From positions 1 through 8,771 of the forward strand of contig SKXG01000161.1 of assembly GCA_007128525.1 (NCBI GenBank): 8,771 nt of DNA. Reading direction: 5' to 3'. Position numbers and translations under genes: made by a program. Under the pieces are notes generated by a model. It did not search any database. It saw only the letters and a program-made list of their open reading frames with translations, and was not told where the DNA came from. This stretch comes from Pseudomonadales bacterium. GTDB taxonomy: Bacteria > Pseudomonadota > Gammaproteobacteria > Pseudomonadales > Azotimanducaceae. Below, piece after piece: positions 5,826 to 8,771 of the stretch (position 1 is the stretch's first letter; each line of letters starts with the position of its first letter).

Positions 5826-7052
5826 TCAGGACACCAGTTGATTCATGCTGATAATGGGCAGCAGGATCGCCAATACAATCAGCAATACAATACCACCCAT
5901 GAGTATGAGCATCATCGGCTCGAACATCCGCACCAGCGTGGTGGTAATGCGTTCAAGCTCCTGTTGCTGATAGTCGGCCACCCGCGCCAACATCGTGTCC
6001 AGCTCACCGCTGGACTCGCCGCTTGCCACCATGTGCAGCAACATCGGCGGAAAATACCCGGCGCTGTCCAGAGCAGCACGCAGGCTGGCCCCTTCACTGA
6101 CCCGCTGCGTGGCTTCCGTCAGACGGCGCTTCAGCCATTTATTGGATACCACTTCGCCGGCAATGTTCATTGCATCGACCAGCGGCACGCCACTGACCGT
6201 CAGAATACTGAGCGTGCTGGCATAGCGGCTGGCATTGGCGGCGCGCACGATCCGGCCAATAAGCGGCAGCGTCAGCTTGCGTCGGTGCCAGCTGAGCTGA
6301 ATCTGCGGTTGCTGCAGCAACCACCGGATGGCAAAGATCGCCACACCGATCAGCAGCGCGATGGCCAGATAGTAGCGGCCGACGAACTCGGACAGATTGA
6401 TCAGGCTCACAGTCAGCCAGGGCAAGGCTTCGTCGGTCTGGTCAAACACGCTGACAATATCCGGTACAACATAAATCAGCAGCGCCCCGACAATGCCGAC
6501 TGCGATCAGGAATAAGATGATCGGGTACATCATTGCCATTTCGACGTTGCGCTGTGATTCGAACCGGCGCTCGGTGTAATCGGCGAGATTGTGCAGCACT
6601 TTGTCGAGATGGCCGGAATGTTCACCGGCGCTGACGGTGGAGCGGTACAGATCACCGAAAGCGCCCGGGTACTGTGCCATGGCGCTGGCCAGCGAATGCC
6701 CTTCCAGAACCCGGCTGCGGATACTCATGATCAGCGCACTGACGTGACGCTTTTCAGTCTGCTGCGCGGTGGCTTTCAACGCTTCTTCAATGGGCAGCCC
6801 GGCAGCGATCAACGTCGACAGTTGCCGTGTGAACAGGGCCTGATCCATGACCGACATTCGCCCACGCCAGCGCTGCAGCAGGTTGCTGCGCTGGCCGCTG
6901 GAGCGGCCACGTTCGCTGGTGGTGTCGACAGACAGCGGGACCAGTCCCTGGTCGCGCAGCAACTGACGAATCTGGCGGACACTGTCGGCTTCCAGTACCC
7001 CCTTTCGCTGTCGCCCACCGGCGTCCAGTGCCACGTATTCGTAGGCGGCCAT
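5826..7052 (-). CDS. gspF: Type II secretion inner-membrane platform protein GspF
   Basis: GspF is the polytopic core of the assembly platform. It contacts GspE and GspL and is thought to transmit ATPase movement to pseudopilin assembly. The 408-residue product matches the usual length of about 400. An N-terminal YEYVALDAGGRQRKGVLEAD segment (4-23) is standard. Two related cytoplasmic helical domains follow (about 70-170 and 273-375). Each carries the duplicated motif G-E-x-S-G-x-L-D (143-150 and 344-351). Three transmembrane segments lie at about 176-197, 227-246 and 378-402. The ATG at 7052 is preceded by GGAAG at a normal distance and lies 16 nt after the gspE stop, the widest gap inside the operon. 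A type IV pilus PilC homologue is possible by family, but the neighbours decide for GspF. Confidence 0.97.
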   Translation of the reverse strand: MAAYEYVALDAGGRQRKGVLEADSVRQIRQLLRDQGLVPLSVDTTSERGRSSGQRSNLLQRWRGRMSVMDQALFTRQLSTLIAAGLPIEEALKATAQQTEKRHVSALIMSIRSRVLEGHSLASAMAQYPGAFGDLYRSTVSAGEHSGHLDKVLHNLADYTERRFESQRNVEMAMMYPIILFLIAVGIVGALLIYVVPDIVSVFDQTDEALPWLTVSLINLSEFVGRYYLAIALLIGVAIFAIRWLLQQPQIQLSWHRRKLTLPLIGRIVRAANASRYASTLSILTVSGVPLVDAMNIAGEVVSNKWLKRRLTEATQRVSEGASLRAALDSAGYFPPMLLHMVASGESSGELDTMLARVADYQQQELERITTTLVRMFEPMMLILMGGIVLLIVLAILLPIISMNQLVS

Positions 7053-7068
7053 GGCTCAGCTTCCGCAG

Positions 7069-8682
7069 TTACTCATCGAGGGTGACCCGCAGAACTTCCT
7101 GCACCGTGGTAACGCCAGCCAGCACTTTGCTGCGACCGTCCTCCCGAATGCCGTGACTGTTGCGGCGGGCGGCGCGGACCAGCGCCTGTTCCGAGGCCTG
7201 GTCATGAATCAGCGTACGCATGGCGTCATCGATGGTGATCAGCTCATAGATACCGGTCCGACCCCGATAGCCGGTATGGCTGCAGGCTTCACAACCGACC
7301 GGGTGATACAGCACAGGCGCCTCGTCGCCCTCCTCCAAGCCCAGAAACTCCATCTCAATGGTGTCCGCCGCCGCGTGACTGCGACAGTCCGGGCACAGCA
7401 CCCGGACCAGGCGCTGGGCCAGCACGCCAATCAGGCTCGATGACAGCAGGAAGGGTTCGATCCCCATGTCGACCAGTCGGGTGATGGCGCCTGCTGCCGT
7501 ATTCGTATGCAGCGTCGACAGCACCAGGTGACCGGTCAAACTGGCCTGGACTGCAATCTCGGCCGTTTCCAGATCGCGAATCTCACCGACCATCACGACG
7601 TCTGGGTCCTGGCGCAGAATGGCACGCAGGCCGCGGGCAAAAGTCATGTCGGCCTTGGTGTTGACCTGGGTCTGGCCGATTCCCGGCAGGTTGTACTCAA
7701 TGGGGTCTTCGACCGTCAGGACATTGATGGTTTGGCTGTTAACCTCAGACAGGCTGGCATAGAGCGTGGTGGTCTTGCCGGAGCCGGTGGGGCCGGTGAC
7801 CAGGAAAATGCCATGCGGTTTGTGCACGATATTCTGCAACCGCTTCAATGTCGCCGGGTCCATGCCCAGATTGCCGAGCCGAAGCCTGCCGGCCTGCTTG
7901 TCGAGCAAACGCAGTACGACACGCTCGCCATTGCTGGCCGGCAATGTAGACACGCGGACATCGACTTCCCGGCCGGCAATCCGCAGGGATATGCGGCCGT
8001 CCTGCGGGATGCGCTTTTCAGCAATGTCGAGCCGGGCCATGACCTTGATCCGTGAGACCAGTAGCGGGGCCAGCGCCCGCTTGGGTTTGACGATTTCCCG
8101 CAGGACACCGTCAATCCGAAAGCGCACGATCAGATCCTTCTCGAAGGTCTCGATATGGATATCGGAAGCGTTTTCTCGAATGGCTTCCGCCAGCAGCGCG
8201 TTGATCAGGCGGATGATCGGGGCATCATCCTCCTGGTCGAGCAGGTCTTCGGTCTCCGGCACGGATTCTGCCAGACTGGCCAGATCCAGTTCGTCGCCCA
8301 TGTCCTCGACCATTTGCCGGGCTTCTGAGGAATCACGCGCATAAGCGCTGCCCAGCAAGGCATCGAAATCTTCGTCGGACACCGCTTCAAGCTTAAGCGG
8401 ATGGCCAGCATAACGGCGCACCTCGGCCAGGACGGTGACACTGGGCATGGTGCGATAAATGGCCCGGCGACGGCCGCTGCTGTCGGCCGGTTCCGGCGTC
8501 AGCGCAATACCGAAGCGGCGCGCAAAGGTGAACGGCAACAGGCTGTTGCTGCCCCCCTCGTCTGGTGCCTGGCTGCCGGACAGCGGTGCCCCGCTCCGCG
8601 CGTCGGCAGCACCGCCCACTGCTGCGGACTGTGCGTTGTCCAGCTCCAGTCGTTGATCCAGGTCGACGTCCTTCATCCCCAT
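7069..8682 (-). CDS. gspE: Type II secretion ATPase GspE
   Basis: GspE is the cytoplasmic hexameric ATPase that powers pseudopilus assembly, held at the membrane by GspL. In the 537-residue product, the N1 domain begins near [14 protein letters not shown] (48-61). The N2 region includes [20 protein letters not shown] (154-173) and SDIHIETFE. The Walker A motif GPTGSGKT is at 297-304, the Asp box VEDPIEY at 324-330, the Walker B motif [12 protein letters not shown] at 359-370, and the His box [12 protein letters not shown] at 383-394. The tetracysteine zinc motif is intact, with CPDC at 430-433 and CEAC at 464-467; this separates GspE from PilT. All key residues are present. The first about 45 residues are hydrophilic and Gly, Ala and Ser-rich. 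ATG at 8682 gives the longest form, but Met3 at 8676 has a better spaced AAAGGA. This is the first gene of the operon in the window. Confidence 0.98.
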   Translation of the reverse strand: MGMKDVDLDQRLELDNAQSAAVGGAADARSGAPLSGSQAPDEGGSNSLLPFTFARRFGIALTPEPADSSGRRRAIYRTMPSVTVLAEVRRYAGHPLKLEAVSDEDFDALLGSAYARDSSEARQMVEDMGDELDLASLAESVPETEDLLDQEDDAPIIRLINALLAEAIRENASDIHIETFEKDLIVRFRIDGVLREIVKPKRALAPLLVSRIKVMARLDIAEKRIPQDGRISLRIAGREVDVRVSTLPASNGERVVLRLLDKQAGRLRLGNLGMDPATLKRLQNIVHKPHGIFLVTGPTGSGKTTTLYASLSEVNSQTINVLTVEDPIEYNLPGIGQTQVNTKADMTFARGLRAILRQDPDVVMVGEIRDLETAEIAVQASLTGHLVLSTLHTNTAAGAITRLVDMGIEPFLLSSSLIGVLAQRLVRVLCPDCRSHAAADTIEMEFLGLEEGDEAPVLYHPVGCEACSHTGYRGRTGIYELITIDDAMRTLIHDQASEQALVRAARRNSHGIREDGRSKVLAGVTTVQEVLRVTLDE

Positions 8683-8687
8683 CCTTT
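8682..8687 (-). promoter_or_regulatory. Ribosome binding site of gspE, favouring Met3
   Basis: The minus strand reads AAAGGA, ending at 8682, which is 5 nt before the ATG at 8676 (Met3). It overlaps the A of the upstream ATG at 8682 and cannot serve that codon. The upstream ATG could use GGAG at 8693-8696, but the 10-nt spacer is long. The true protein may therefore be 535 residues. Confidence 0.5.
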
Positions 8688-8727
8688 ACTGACTCCTGCG
8701 CGTTGCAAGTACCCGCGCTGCATCGGC

Positions 8728-8736
8728 ATCATAGCA
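8728..8736 (-). promoter_or_regulatory. Candidate extended -10 promoter for the gspE-M operon
   Basis: The minus strand reads TGCTATGAT: a TATGAT hexamer (5 of 6 matches to TATAAT) preceded by the TGn extension. No good -35 element sits 16-18 nt upstream (the best is TAGGCG), which an extended -10 can tolerate. Transcription would start near 8720, giving a leader of roughly 40 nt before gspE. The call rests on sequence pattern alone. Confidence 0.45.
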
Positions 8737-8771
8737 GCGCACCGCGTCAGCGCCTATGCTGCCGATGTGGG

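Noticed and set aside
5631..6515. 294-codon open frame on the plus strand, antisense to gspF and gspG
   Set aside because: It lies wholly opposite well-supported T2SS genes. Its translation is rich in Gln, His and Arg without family motifs, as expected of a shadow frame in GC-rich DNA.
7507..8344. Two overlapping plus-strand open frames opposite gspE
   Set aside because: gspE has every catalytic motif intact on the minus strand. The antisense translations look like composition artefacts.
8756..8771. Plus-strand ATG at 8756 as the start of a divergent gspC
   Set aside because: Only five codons are visible, with no clear ribosome site upstream. The Pseudomonas-type layout makes it conceivable but the sequence does not support a call.

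Overview
The window is almost entirely one type II secretion system (T2SS, general secretory pathway) operon on the minus strand, read right to left as gspE-F-G-H-I-J-K-L-M. It is followed by a short gene of unknown function on the same strand. GC-rich codons, the gene order and the family motifs fit a gammaproteobacterium. A leading gspE with E to M contiguous resembles the Pseudomonas xcpR-Z or Xanthomonas xps arrangement more than the enteric pul/out order, which has gspC and gspD at the front. I cannot name a genus from the sequence alone.

Layout from right to left. The 8683-8771 edge holds the leader of gspE, including a good extended -10 promoter candidate. Then come the cytoplasmic ATPase GspE (7069-8682), the inner-membrane platform protein GspF (5826-7052) and the major pseudopilin GspG (5396-5824). 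The four minor pseudopilins follow: GspH (4851-5396), GspI (4468-4851), GspJ (3815-4468) and GspK (2871-3815). The assembly-platform proteins GspL (1450-2865) and GspM (918-1439) close the operon. The genes are packed with gaps of 16 nt or less. Three successive junctions (H/I, I/J, J/K) are 1-nt TGATG overlaps and G/H is a TAGTG overlap, so translational coupling is likely. gspG and gspH both begin with GTG.

Together these genes encode the motor and pseudopilus. GspE is recruited by GspL and works with GspF and GspM to polymerise GspG into a pseudopilus, which is primed by the GspH-I-J-K tip and pushes folded periplasmic substrates through the outer membrane. The secretin GspD, the coupling protein GspC, GspN and the prepilin peptidase (GspO/PilD) are not in this window.

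A 228-nt non-coding stretch (690-917) separates gspM from the last gene. It carries several small inverted and direct repeats but no convincing promoter or intrinsic terminator. The last gene (51-689) encodes a soluble 212-residue protein that, from memory, resembles the N-terminal part of the much longer DUF1631 family, here standing alone. This is the least explained item in the window. I see no mobile element, CRISPR array, tRNA or rRNA, and nothing that amounts to a clearly new system.
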